Assembly (NCBI RefSeq): GCF_013409365.1
Contig: NZ_JACCBA010000001.1
Span: forward strand, 3,720,001-3,784,000
From: Actinomadura luteofluorescens
Lineage (GTDB): Bacteria > Actinomycetota > Actinomycetes > Streptosporangiales > Streptosporangiaceae
DNA: 64,000 bases
Direction of reading: 5' to 3'
The notes below the pieces were generated by a model. It had not been told where the DNA came from. It saw nothing but the letters and a program-made list of their open reading frames with translations, and did not search any database. Numbering within the stretch: the stretch's first letter is position 1; the number at the start of each line of letters is the position of its first letter. Made by a program: the position numbers and the translations under genes. Below, piece after piece: positions 47,338 through 56,179 of the stretch.

Positions 47338-48936
47338 TCAGTCCTGCGCGCCGATGAGCTGGTCGTCCGGATCCGCCGGGGGCGCGCCCGGAGCGGGCCT
47401 CGCGGCGGACGGCAGCAGCTTGGAGTAGACGCCGTCCAGGATCTCGGCCTGCGCCTCCCACGTCCATTCGTGGAGCAGTTCGGGCCGGTCGTCGTACACC
47501 GCGCGGTACCGCCGCGGGTCGGCGAGGACGGCCTCGACCGCCCGCACGTAGTCGTCGAGGTCCTCGGCGCGGAAGACCTCGCCCTGCCCGGTGGCCTTCG
47601 CCATGTCGCCCATCGCCTCCACGTCGCTCACGACGATCGGCAGCCGGGCGTGCGAGTACTCGAAGAACTTCGTGATCAGCGCGATCTCGTGGTTGGGCCA
47701 GTGGTGGATCGGGATGACGCCGACGTCGGCCGTCGCCAGGAACGGGACGACCTGGTCGAACGGCACGTAGGGCAGCGTGTGGACGCGGTCCGCGGCGCCG
47801 AGTTCGGCGGCGCGGGCGACCAGGCCGCGGACGTACTCCGACCCCGCCGAGGAGACGACCAGGGCCACGTGGAGCCCGGGCAGCCGCGGCAGCGCCTCGA
47901 TCATGATGTCGAGGCCGCGCTGCGGGGCGGCGGCGCCGCTGTAGACGGCGATCGGGGTGTCCGGCCCGACGCCGCACATCTCACGCATGTCGGGAACCGG
48001 ATCGGACGTGCTCGGCTCGCCCCCGGTGATCGGGGCGTTGAGCACGACGGTCGGCCTGCCGCGCAGGCCATGCCGCTCGACCAGCCGGTCGGCGAGCGCC
48101 TCCGAGACGGTCACGACCGCGTCGGCGTCGCCCGCGTACTCGCGCTCGTACGCGCACATGGCGGGGTGCCAGCGCGGATCGGAGCCCCAGGGGCGGATGC
48201 CCGGCAGGAACTCGTGCGCGTCCCACACGAGCTTCACCTTCCGGCCCTTCGCGCGGGCCCGCCGCACCGAGCGCGCGGCCACGCCGAGCATGCGGAAGTC
48301 GTTGGCGTGGACGATGTCGGGTTCGAGCCTGTCGATGACCTTGCCGTAGGCGCTGTCCCAGTCCCACAGGTTGCGGTTCAGGACGCGCCACGCACGGTCG
48401 CCGAGCACCTTCAGCCAGAAGCCGATCGTGAGCCGCTCCACCGGCGAGCGCGGGTCGAGGCGGGCCGCGGCGAGCGACTCGGTCTGCCGTACCCGCAGCG
48501 CCACCCACCGCGACTGGAACTTCGCCGTGACCCGCCGGCCCAGCAGCCACACCTTGCGCGCCGGGCCGCGGGAGTTCCGGTCGAGGCGCGCGGCGGCGAG
48601 GTCGGCGCGCCGGGACTGCACGAGCCGCCGCCGGTAGTCCGCCACCTTCGGGTGCCCGTAGGCGAGCGGGCGGCGCAGTGTGGCGCGCAGGACGCCGTGC
48701 CGGTCGCGCAGGAGCACGTGCTGCACCGGCAGGAGCCGCACCCGCGCGCCGCCGATCCTCCAGGAGCGGCGCCTCTTGCCCCGCGCGCTGCCGAGCAGGT
48801 GCACCTCCCACCCGGAGTCGGCCATCGACTGCGCGGCCTTCTGCACCCGGGAGTCGCGCACGACGTCGTTGTCGACGAGCATGACGACGCGGCCGCGCGA
48901 CGGCCCGCCGGGAACCGTCTCGTCTTCGATTTGCAT
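47338..48936 (-). CDS. Family 4 glycosyltransferase with basic insertion
   Basis: A 532-residue GT-B enzyme. It begins VVMLVDNDVVRDSRVQKAAQSMADSGWEVHLLG, typical of GT4 enzymes of polysaccharide loci. A ~100-residue Arg-rich segment (e.g. YRRRLVQSRRADLAAARLDRNSRGPARKVWLLGRRV) then precedes the continuing acceptor domain (DIVHANDFRMLGVAARSV, VWDAHEFLPGIRPWG). The donor domain has IAVYSGAAAPQRGLDIMIEAL and GVIPIHHWPNHEIALITKFFEYSHARLPIVVSD. The insertion may attach to membrane phospholipids. ATG 48936 is used. 64 bases separate it from the dehydrogenase gene. Confidence 0.85.
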   Translation of the reverse strand: MQIEDETVPGGPSRGRVVMLVDNDVVRDSRVQKAAQSMADSGWEVHLLGSARGKRRRSWRIGGARVRLLPVQHVLLRDRHGVLRATLRRPLAYGHPKVADYRRRLVQSRRADLAAARLDRNSRGPARKVWLLGRRVTAKFQSRWVALRVRQTESLAAARLDPRSPVERLTIGFWLKVLGDRAWRVLNRNLWDWDSAYGKVIDRLEPDIVHANDFRMLGVAARSVRRARAKGRKVKLVWDAHEFLPGIRPWGSDPRWHPAMCAYEREYAGDADAVVTVSEALADRLVERHGLRGRPTVVLNAPITGGEPSTSDPVPDMREMCGVGPDTPIAVYSGAAAPQRGLDIMIEALPRLPGLHVALVVSSAGSEYVRGLVARAAELGAADRVHTLPYVPFDQVVPFLATADVGVIPIHHWPNHEIALITKFFEYSHARLPIVVSDVEAMGDMAKATGQGEVFRAEDLDDYVRAVEAVLADPRRYRAVYDDRPELLHEWTWEAQAEILDGVYSKLLPSAARPAPGAPPADPDDQLIGAQD

Positions 48937-49000
48937 TCGGATCTCCAGTCGCGGTCGGCCGGGGCGCTTGCGCGGACCGGCCCGAGCGGTCAGCGAGCGG

Positions 49001-50305
49001 CTACGAACCGGTCCGGGCGTCGGGGGCGCCGATGACGACGCGGTGCACGCCGGGCCAGCGGGTGGCGTCGGTGACGCGGCGGCCGTCGACCAGGGCCTTG
49101 ACGCCCGGCAGGTCGTCCGCGCCGAGTTCGCGGTAGGCGGCGTGGTCGGACTGCACGATCGCGGCCGTGACCGACTCGCCGCGGTGGGGCGGCAGGCCCA
49201 GGGCCTCCAGCTCCCCGGCGGTGTACAGGGGGTCGGAGACGTACGGGACCGCGCCGCGCCGGCGCAGCGCCTCCACCGTCGGGAAGACGCCGGAGAACGC
49301 CGTCTCCTTGACGCCGCCCCGGTACGCCGCGCCCAGCACGAGGACCCCGGCGCCGGTCAGGTCGCCGTAGGCGTCGGCGAGGAGGCCGACGGCGTACTCG
49401 GGCATGCCCGTGTTGGCCTCGCGGGCGGCGCGGACGACGGTCGCGTCCGGGTCGTTCCACAGGTACATCCGCGGATACACCGGGATGCAGTGGCCGCCGA
49501 CGGCGATGCCCGGCTTGTGGATGTGGCTGTACGGCTGGGTGTTGCAGGCCTCGATGACCTTCATGACGTCCACGCCCGCCGCGTCGGCGTAGCGCGCGAA
49601 CTGGTTCGCGAGGCCGATGTTGACGTCCCGGTAGGTCGTCTCGGCGAGCTTGGCGAGTTCCGCCGCCTCCGCGGAGCCGAGGTCCCAGACGCCGTTCGGG
49701 CGGTCGAGGTCCGGCCGCTCGTCGAAGTCGAGGACCTGCTCGTAGAACTCGACGCCGTGCCGGGCCGACGCCTCGTCGACGCCGCCGACGAGCTTGGGGT
49801 AGCGGCGCAGGTCGGCGAACACCCGTCCGGTCAGCACGCGCTCGGGGCTGAACACCAGGTGGAAGCCGTCGCCGGCGGTGAGGCCGGACCCCTCCGCCAG
49901 CATCGGGGCCCAGCGGTCCCGGGTGGTGCCGACGGGCAGCGTCGTCTCGTAGCTGACGAGCGTGCCGGGGCGCAGGCCCTGAGCGATGGAGCGCGTCGCG
50001 GCGTCCATCCAGCCGAAGTCCGGGACGCCCTCCGCGTCCACGAACAGGGGCACGACCACGACGACGGCCTCGGACTCGGCGACCGCCGCCGCCGTGTCGG
50101 TCGTCGCCGTGAGCAGCCCGGCGCGCACCGCCTCGCCGAGGTGGACGTCCAGCTCCGCCTCGCCGGGGAACGGCTCGCGACCGGCGCCCACCTCGGCCAC
50201 GACGCGTTCGTCCACGTCGGCGCCGATCACCCGGTGGCCCTTGCGGGCGAACTGCACCGCGAGCGGAAGGCCGATCTTGCCGAGCGCGACCACGCAGATC
50301 CGCAT
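49001..50305 (-). CDS. UDP-N-acetylhexosamine 6-dehydrogenase (WbpA/WecC-like)
   Basis: A 434-residue UDP-sugar dehydrogenase that oxidises C6 to a uronic acid in two NAD+ steps. The Rossmann start MRICVVALGKIGLPLAVQFARKGHRVIGADVD, SYETTLPVGTTR, LVFSPERVLTGRVFADL, AKLAETTYRDVNIGLANQFA and the catalytic cysteine loop GVDVMKVIEACN…GGHCIPVYP are in family order. With WbpB-, WbpE- and WbpD-like proteins it should make UDP-2,3-diacetamido-2,3-dideoxyglucuronic acid or a relative; UDP-ManNAcA is the alternative if it works alone. ATG 50305 lies three bases from the GT2 stop. Confidence 0.9.
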   Translation of the reverse strand: MRICVVALGKIGLPLAVQFARKGHRVIGADVDERVVAEVGAGREPFPGEAELDVHLGEAVRAGLLTATTDTAAAVAESEAVVVVVPLFVDAEGVPDFGWMDAATRSIAQGLRPGTLVSYETTLPVGTTRDRWAPMLAEGSGLTAGDGFHLVFSPERVLTGRVFADLRRYPKLVGGVDEASARHGVEFYEQVLDFDERPDLDRPNGVWDLGSAEAAELAKLAETTYRDVNIGLANQFARYADAAGVDVMKVIEACNTQPYSHIHKPGIAVGGHCIPVYPRMYLWNDPDATVVRAAREANTGMPEYAVGLLADAYGDLTGAGVLVLGAAYRGGVKETAFSGVFPTVEALRRRGAVPYVSDPLYTAGELEALGLPPHRGESVTAAIVQSDHAAYRELGADDLPGVKALVDGRRVTDATRWPGVHRVVIGAPDARTGS

Positions 50306-50308
50306 GTG

Positions 50309-51913
50309 CTACCTACCTCCAAGGGACGTCACGCGCCGGACCCGCTGGGCGACGGCCTGGGCCGGACGTACCGGACGTGTCTCGATGATCGTGCCGTGCC
50401 GGTCGTCGCCGGCCACCGCCAGCCGGTAGGGCCTGGCGCGGTGCCAGAAGAGCTCGCCGCGCGGGTCGGGCACGACCGGCGCCGCCGCGGGCACGGCGAC
50501 GTCGTGCGTCTCCCCGGCGGCGCGGACGATCAGCCTCAGTACGTGCCGGGCCTTGCCGGACGCCGCCGTGAGCACCCCCGGGATCCGGGCGGTGACGTGC
50601 AGGCCGTCCTCGCGCGCCTCGCGGGTCGTGTACTCGTCGAGGTCGAGGGTCTCGCCGTCGCCGCGGGGGGCGAGCGCGAGCCGGGCGGTCGCGGGGTCGG
50701 CGGCCTCGGGGCCGGTGAGCGGGGTCCGGACGGTGATCTCCACCGTGTCGCGGTCGCGCCGCACGGCGACCGTCCGCGCCTCCTGGGACAGCCGCTTGCG
50801 CATCCCCTTGGTGATCTCGAACAGGTCGTCCGGCAGCCCGAGGCGGGGGTCCTCGAAGCCCTGGTAGGCGAGGTAGGTGCGGCCGTCCTTGAGCGCGATC
50901 AGGTAGGGGCGCTCGGCGACCCCGTCCCGGATCGCCTCGCACAGCAGGTCGACCTCGCCGAGCTGCGCCAGCCGGAGCCGGGCGCGGCGGACGATGGGCA
51001 GCGTATAGAGGACCTCGTCGGTCACGTACCGCTCGACGAGGCTCCCGACGCGGGCGGCGACGTCCTCCTGCGCCGCGCGGTCGAGTTCGAGGAACCCTTC
51101 CCGCGTCGGCATGGTCAGCTCCCAGCGCGCGTGCCGCCTGAGGATCGCGTCCCGCTTCGGGCCGGGTTCGATCAGGTCGGCGACGACGCCGAACAGGCTC
51201 TCCGCGCATTCGAGCCGGGTGTGGACCTGGACGGCGCCCTGCGTGATGTTGCCGCCGTCGTCGCGCAGCACCGCGTAGTAGCAGGTGTAGTCGGCGAGGA
51301 CGGAGATCCGGCGGGCGCGCACGCACGCCTCGAGGGTGAACGGCTGGTCGCTGCCGATCCGCATGTGCTCGTGGAAGCGCAGCTTGTGCCGCTCGACCAG
51401 CTCGCGGCGGAACAGCTTGCAGTTCGACAGCACCCACGGCAGCACCGAGTCGTACAGGTCGATCTCGGGGCGGTTCTCGGCGAACAGCTCGGGGCGGCGG
51501 ACGGCCCGCCCGTTGACGCCCTCCATCTTCCCGACGAGGACGTCGGAGCCCCACTCGTCGGCCGCCGCGACCATGCGCTCCAGCGCCTCGGGGCCCAGGT
51601 GGTCGTCGGCGCCGACGAAGTAGACGTAGCGGCCGGTCGCGTGGTCCAGCGCCCGGTTGCTCGGGGCGGCCGGGCCGCCGGAGTTCGGCTGGCGCAGCAC
51701 CCTGATGACGTCCGGGTGCTCCGCGGCGAACCGGTCCAGCTCGGCGCCGCTGCCGTCGGTGGAGCCGTCGTCGACCGCGACGACCTCCATGCGGCCGGGG
51801 CCGATGCTCTGCCCGACCAGCGAGTTCAGGCAGTCGGTCAGGTACGGCATCGTGTTGTAGACCGCGACCACGACGGTGACGTCGGGTACCCCGGCGGCTG
51901 CGTCAGACGGCAC
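50309..51913 (-). CDS. Family 2 glycosyltransferase with C-terminal extension
   Basis: A 534-residue GT-A enzyme (VTVVVAVYNTMPYLTDCLNSLV, VDDGSTDGSGAELDRF, RYVYFVGADDHLGPEALERM with GADD at the metal site). It parallels the GT2 at 40809-42776 throughout the catalytic and helical region and into a shorter β-rich C-terminal part (VEITVRTPL…LHVTARIPGVLTA). GTG 51913 overlaps the stop of the Gfo/Idh gene by 11 bases. Two such paralogues in one locus probably act at different steps or on different chain ends of the same polymer. Confidence 0.87.
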   Translation of the reverse strand: MPSDAAAGVPDVTVVVAVYNTMPYLTDCLNSLVGQSIGPGRMEVVAVDDGSTDGSGAELDRFAAEHPDVIRVLRQPNSGGPAAPSNRALDHATGRYVYFVGADDHLGPEALERMVAAADEWGSDVLVGKMEGVNGRAVRRPELFAENRPEIDLYDSVLPWVLSNCKLFRRELVERHKLRFHEHMRIGSDQPFTLEACVRARRISVLADYTCYYAVLRDDGGNITQGAVQVHTRLECAESLFGVVADLIEPGPKRDAILRRHARWELTMPTREGFLELDRAAQEDVAARVGSLVERYVTDEVLYTLPIVRRARLRLAQLGEVDLLCEAIRDGVAERPYLIALKDGRTYLAYQGFEDPRLGLPDDLFEITKGMRKRLSQEARTVAVRRDRDTVEITVRTPLTGPEAADPATARLALAPRGDGETLDLDEYTTREAREDGLHVTARIPGVLTAASGKARHVLRLIVRAAGETHDVAVPAAAPVVPDPRGELFWHRARPYRLAVAGDDRHGTIIETRPVRPAQAVAQRVRRVTSLGGR

Positions 51914-52931
51914 CGAGCACCTCCCCTGGGAGCAGCGTGACCGTCTCGCCGAGACGGGCGGACTTCAGGACGGCGGCCGACACCTCGACCGTCCGCAGGC
52001 CCTGCCGCAGGGTGACGACGTCGCCCGGGGCCGATCCGCCGGGGCCGGCGAGGACCGCGTCGCGGAAGCGCTCGTGCTCGACCAGCAGCGGCTCGCGCTT
52101 CGGGATCGCGTACCGGATCATGTCGCCCTCGGAGACGCCGCGGAACGCGCGCAGCGCCTCCCACTCGGTGTTCACCTCGCCGTTGGCGTAGAACGTGAGG
52201 TCGGCGGTGAGCGTGTCGGCGATGAAGCAGCCGCGCTCGCCGGTGACCACGGTGGTGCGCTCCTTGAGCGGGCTCAGCCAGTTCACCAGGTGGTTGACCA
52301 TGGAGCCGTCGGTCAGCCGCCCGACGGCGGCGACCATGTCCTCGTGCGGGCGGCCGCTGCGCGCCACGGTGTGCGCGGAGATCGACACGTAGTCCTGGCC
52401 GGTGACCCACCCGGTCAGGTCGATGTCGTGGGTCGCGAGGTCCTTGACGACGCCGACGTCGGCGATCCGGTGCGGGAACGGGCCCTGGCGGCGCGTGACG
52501 ACCTGGAACACCTCGCCCAGCTCGCCCGCCTCCAGCCGGCTCCGCATGCTCTGCAGCGCCGGGTTGTAGCGCTCGATGTGGCCGACCCCGGCCACGAGCC
52601 CGCGCGACTGGAACGCCGTCACCAGCCGCTCGGCGGCCTCCACCGAGTCGGCGAGCGGCTTCTCGATCAGCGCGCCCGCGCCGGCCTCGGCGAGCGCGAG
52701 CCCGATCTCCTCGTGCAGCGCCGTCGGGCAGGCGACCACGGCGTAGTCGACGCGGGCGTCCAGCAGTTCCTGGAGGGACGCCATGAGCGGCACCCCGTGC
52801 GGGGCGCCCTCGGGACGCCCGGCCGGGTCGACGATCCCGACGAGGTCGACGCCGGGCAGCCCGGACAGGACCCGGGCGTGGTTGCGTCCCATCACGCCGA
52901 GCCCGACCAGGCCCGCGCGCAGCGCGCTCAC
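51903..52931 (-). CDS. Gfo/Idh/MocA oxidoreductase (WbpB-like)
   Basis: A 342-residue NAD-dependent sugar oxidoreductase. The N-terminal Rossmann domain starts LRAGLVGLGVMGRNHARVLSGL, followed by YAVVACPTALHEEIGLALAEAGAGALIEKPLADS with the family EKP motif. The catalytic-side sequence GVVKDLATHDIDLTGWV carries the conserved D-x-x-x-H. In WbpB systems this enzyme oxidises C3 of UDP-GlcNAcA before transamination. GTG 52931 overlaps the aminotransferase stop (GTGA), so the two steps are translationally coupled. Confidence 0.88.
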   Translation of the reverse strand: MSALRAGLVGLGVMGRNHARVLSGLPGVDLVGIVDPAGRPEGAPHGVPLMASLQELLDARVDYAVVACPTALHEEIGLALAEAGAGALIEKPLADSVEAAERLVTAFQSRGLVAGVGHIERYNPALQSMRSRLEAGELGEVFQVVTRRQGPFPHRIADVGVVKDLATHDIDLTGWVTGQDYVSISAHTVARSGRPHEDMVAAVGRLTDGSMVNHLVNWLSPLKERTTVVTGERGCFIADTLTADLTFYANGEVNTEWEALRAFRGVSEGDMIRYAIPKREPLLVEHERFRDAVLAGPGGSAPGDVVTLRQGLRTVEVSAAVLKSARLGETVTLLPGEVLGAV

Positions 52932-54037
52932 GACGCGGCCCCGGCGGCGTTGACCGCGTCGGCCACGCGCGCCAGCTCGTCGTCGGCGAGGGACGGGTGC
53001 ACCGGCAGCGACAGCACCTCGGTCGCGGCGCGCTCGGTCTCGGGCAGGTCCCAGCGCGGGTCGGGGGCGCCGTCCTTCAGGAACGGCCGGAGCCGGTGGA
53101 CGGGGTTCGGGTAGTAGACGGCGCTGCCGACCTTGCGCTCCTCGAGGCGCCGCTGGAAGGCGTCCCGGTCGCCGGCGACGCGGACGGTGTACTGGTGGTA
53201 GACGTGCCGCACGCCGGGCGCGACCGGCGGCACCACCGCGCCGGTGATCTTGCCGTCCAGGAACCGGGCGTTGCCGATGCGGCGCTCGGTCCAGCCGGGC
53301 AGCCGCTTGAGCTGCTCCCGACCGATGGCCGCGGCGACGTCGGTGAGCCGCACGTTGGCGCCGACGATCTCGTTGGCGTAGCGCTGCTCCATGCCCTGGT
53401 TGCGCAGCAGCCGCAGCGTCCGGGCGGTCTCCGCGTCGGCCGTGGTGATCATGCCGCCCTCGAGGGCGTGCATGTTCTTGGTCGGGTAGAAGCTGAAGCA
53501 GCCGATCGTGCCCAGGGCGCCCACCGGGGTGCCGCCGTGGGCGGCGCCGTGCGCCTGGCAGGCGTCCTCGACGACGGCGAGGCCGTGCCGCTGCGCGATC
53601 GCGCCGACGCGGTCCATCGCCGCCGGGTGCCCGTACAGGTGCACCGGCATGATGGCGGCGGTGCGGGGGCCGACCGCCGCGGCGACCGCGTCCGGGTCGA
53701 CGCAGAACGAGCCGCGCTCGATGTCGACGAAGACGGGCTCGGCGCCGACGAGGCGGACGACGTTGGCCGTGGCCGCGAACGTGAACGAGGGCACGATCAC
53801 CTCGTCGCCGGGGCCGATGCCGAGGGCCATCATGCTCAGGTGCAGGGCCGAGGTCCCGGAGTTGACGGCGACGCAGTGGCGGCCCGCCACCAGCGCGGAG
53901 AACTCCTCCTCGAACGCGGCGACCTCGGGGCCCTGCACGACCCGCCCGCTGCGGAGCACGCGGACGGCCGCCTCGATCTCGGCCTCCCCGATCACGGGAC
54001 TCGCCGCGGGGACGGGCCTTTCCGATTCCACGGGCAT
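52928..54037 (-). CDS. DegT/DnrJ/EryC1 sugar aminotransferase (WbpE-like)
   Basis: A 369-residue PLP-dependent aminotransferase. Recognisable are AVNSGTSALHLSMMALGIGPGDEVIVPSFTFAATANVV, VEDACQAHGAAHGGTPVG, and the PLP lysine in FSFYPTKNMHALEGGMITT, then RNQGMEQRYANEIVGANVRLTDVAAAIG. It transfers an amino group to C3 of a 3-keto UDP-sugar; the acetyltransferase at 42817 would acetylate it. ATG 54037 with AAGGAG upstream is the start and this is the first gene of the long minus-strand glycan operon. A TAGAAT box at 54149-54144 could be its -10 element. Confidence 0.92.
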   Translation of the reverse strand: MPVESERPVPAASPVIGEAEIEAAVRVLRSGRVVQGPEVAAFEEEFSALVAGRHCVAVNSGTSALHLSMMALGIGPGDEVIVPSFTFAATANVVRLVGAEPVFVDIERGSFCVDPDAVAAAVGPRTAAIMPVHLYGHPAAMDRVGAIAQRHGLAVVEDACQAHGAAHGGTPVGALGTIGCFSFYPTKNMHALEGGMITTADAETARTLRLLRNQGMEQRYANEIVGANVRLTDVAAAIGREQLKRLPGWTERRIGNARFLDGKITGAVVPPVAPGVRHVYHQYTVRVAGDRDAFQRRLEERKVGSAVYYPNPVHRLRPFLKDGAPDPRWDLPETERAATEVLSLPVHPSLADDELARVADAVNAAGAAS

Positions 54038-54183
54038 GCACAGGCTCCTTAGGGCAGGACGATGAGCAAGGGCTTCCTCGCGGGGGACAGATCGCGACCG
54101 GACAAAGATGCGCACTCTCGGCGGAAGCCTGTCTGACGGACGGATTCTAGCCAAGTCGGACCGTGGCGAGGACGTTTGCCGAT

Positions 54184-55962
54184 CTATCCCCCCTGGAGAC
54201 CTCCCATGAAGACGCCCGTCCAAAACCGCTGCCGCTCCGGATCGGCTCCGAACAGGTACGTGGCCTTCAGCTTGGGCGGCAGCAGCGGCGCCAGCCGGGC
54301 GGCCGCCTCCTCGTGCCGGCGGAGCTGCGACAGCTCGGCGTTGGCGAGGACGCGGTGCACGATGTCGGTCGCGTCCGAGCCCTCGTCCCCGGCCGCGCGG
54401 AGCCGCTCCACCCAGACGTCCAGGTCGGCGGCAAGTTCGCGCAGGCCGGTCACCTCCCGGCGGGCCAGCCGCGCCTCGAGGGCGGTGAGCGAGACCGGCG
54501 CGTAGTCGCCGTCGCCCAGGTACATCTTGCCGACGTCCAGGGGCAGCCCGGTGCCGTGCAGGCGGATGAGGCGCTCCAGGGTGCGTTTGGTCATCCACTG
54601 CCGCCCCTCGTCGTCGATGTCGTTCTTCCACCACTCAAGGACGGTTTCCGCCACCCCGCCGTAACGGGAAATAAGCCATTCGTTCGCCGGAATGTCATCT
54701 GGCTCGATTTCCAGCGAGACCGTGAAGCGGGACGCCTGCGCGATGGTGTTGCGTGACACCAGCAGCTTGCGGCCCAGGTAGTACGGAGGATTCTGCAAGG
54801 CGATCTGCGCACGGAGATCCTTGATGCGCCGTCCGGCCAGGGACCACTCCTGCGTGACCTCCATGAGGCGGGCGAAGGTGGCCTTGTCCTTGGGACGGTT
54901 GTACTCGTCCCAGACGATGGCCTTGTCGCCCGGCTCCAGGAACGGGCCCGACAAAAGGTTGTCGAGGGTTCCGTCCAGAGCCGGGACGGGCGCGCACAAG
55001 TCCTCCACGTTGGTGACGGGCAGAGAGAAGTAGAGCGGCTCCGCGCCGAGTTCGTCCCGGACGACCTCCTTCACCACCTCCGTCTTGCCGCAGCCGGGCG
55101 GTCCCTGGACGAGCACGGCCCAGCGCCGCTCGATCGCCGCGCGGACGACCCGGCGGACGGCGTCCGGCACGTGCGCAGGGTTCGGGACGTCGGCCCCGGC
55201 GCGGCGCAGTTCGGCGGCGATGCGGCCGAGGATCTCGGGGGCCTGGTCGGCTCCCCGCTTCTTGTCCGAGGCGGCGAGCGGCAGACGGCGTCCGTCCACG
55301 AGGGGCAGGCCCCAGGCGAGCGGGAACCCGGCGAGCGCGCAGTCGAGGACGTGCTCCAGCGTGCGCGGCGACAGCAGCCTGCGCAGCTCGGCGGGCAGCG
55401 ACGCCCACACCCGGAACACGCCGGTGAGGTCGACGCCGCGGAACCTGCGCGACAGCGCGGCCCGCCAGGCGGTGTCGGCTGCGGTGACCCGCAGCGTCGC
55501 CATCCGGTCCAGGACGGCCGGGTCCGTGCGCAGCGCGGCGGTCTCGGTGAGCGTCTCGTTGTCGGTCAGGAACACCCCGACGCAGCCGAGCGCGCGCAGG
55601 TCGTGCTCGCCGAGCGTCCAGTTGCAGGCGATCTGCATGAGCTGCGACTGGATCGTCGCGCCCGCCTGGAGCGAGTCGTCGATGAGCAGCACGAACGGCT
55701 TGCCCGGCTTGAGCTGCCCCATGATGAGCTGCCGCAGCACCAGTTCCCCGTCCTGCCGGACGGGCGCGTTGACCAGCAGGTCGTCCGGCGTGAGGTTCGC
55801 CGCGGGGACGTAGACGAGCGCGGTGCCCTCGCGGCGCCTGACGTGGTGGAAGAACGTGGAGGTCTTGCCGATGCCGTGCTCGCCGAAGACCTGCCCGGTG
55901 ATCCCCAGCTCGATCATCGTGTCGATGAAGCGGGCCAGCCGCGGCCCGTCCGGCATGCTCAT
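54184..55962 (-). CDS. Tandem-AAA MoxR-like ATPase
   Basis: A 592-residue protein with two AAA modules. Walker A motifs are GEHGIGKTS (27-35) and GPPGCGKTE (287-295); Walker B regions are FVLLIDDSLQ and AIVWDEYNRPKDKATFARLMEV. The C-terminal part has QIALQNPPYYLGRKLLVS and a conserved VLEWWKNDIDDEG. MoxR-type ATPases remodel partner complexes or help insert metal, typically with a VWA protein (RavA-ViaA, CbbQ-CbbO). It is paralogous over its whole length to the 57556 gene and divergent from the VWA gene, sharing the 217-base region between them. ATG 55962 is used. Confidence 0.85.
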   Translation of the reverse strand: MSMPDGPRLARFIDTMIELGITGQVFGEHGIGKTSTFFHHVRRREGTALVYVPAANLTPDDLLVNAPVRQDGELVLRQLIMGQLKPGKPFVLLIDDSLQAGATIQSQLMQIACNWTLGEHDLRALGCVGVFLTDNETLTETAALRTDPAVLDRMATLRVTAADTAWRAALSRRFRGVDLTGVFRVWASLPAELRRLLSPRTLEHVLDCALAGFPLAWGLPLVDGRRLPLAASDKKRGADQAPEILGRIAAELRRAGADVPNPAHVPDAVRRVVRAAIERRWAVLVQGPPGCGKTEVVKEVVRDELGAEPLYFSLPVTNVEDLCAPVPALDGTLDNLLSGPFLEPGDKAIVWDEYNRPKDKATFARLMEVTQEWSLAGRRIKDLRAQIALQNPPYYLGRKLLVSRNTIAQASRFTVSLEIEPDDIPANEWLISRYGGVAETVLEWWKNDIDDEGRQWMTKRTLERLIRLHGTGLPLDVGKMYLGDGDYAPVSLTALEARLARREVTGLRELAADLDVWVERLRAAGDEGSDATDIVHRVLANAELSQLRRHEEAAARLAPLLPPKLKATYLFGADPERQRFWTGVFMGGLQGG

Positions 55963-56179
55963 GCGTCAAGTACACCGGTCCGGAGACGTCCGGATCACCC
56001 GATTTACCCGCTGACCCGCCGCCGCTCCCCCGGCCGCGGCCCGGAGCCTGTCGTATCGGCCCGCTATCGTTCCTGGCTCCGGATGTCACAGGGCGGGATC
56101 GGAGAACGCCATCTACACGGGGAAGGGCGCGACCGGGGGCCTCCGCCGGCTCCTGGCGGAGGAGGCCGCGGACCCGGAG

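Noticed and set aside
48680..51940. A ~1086-codon plus-strand open frame across the glycosyltransferase and dehydrogenase genes
   Set aside because: It is antisense to three genes with clear catalytic motifs, and its product has no recognisable feature.
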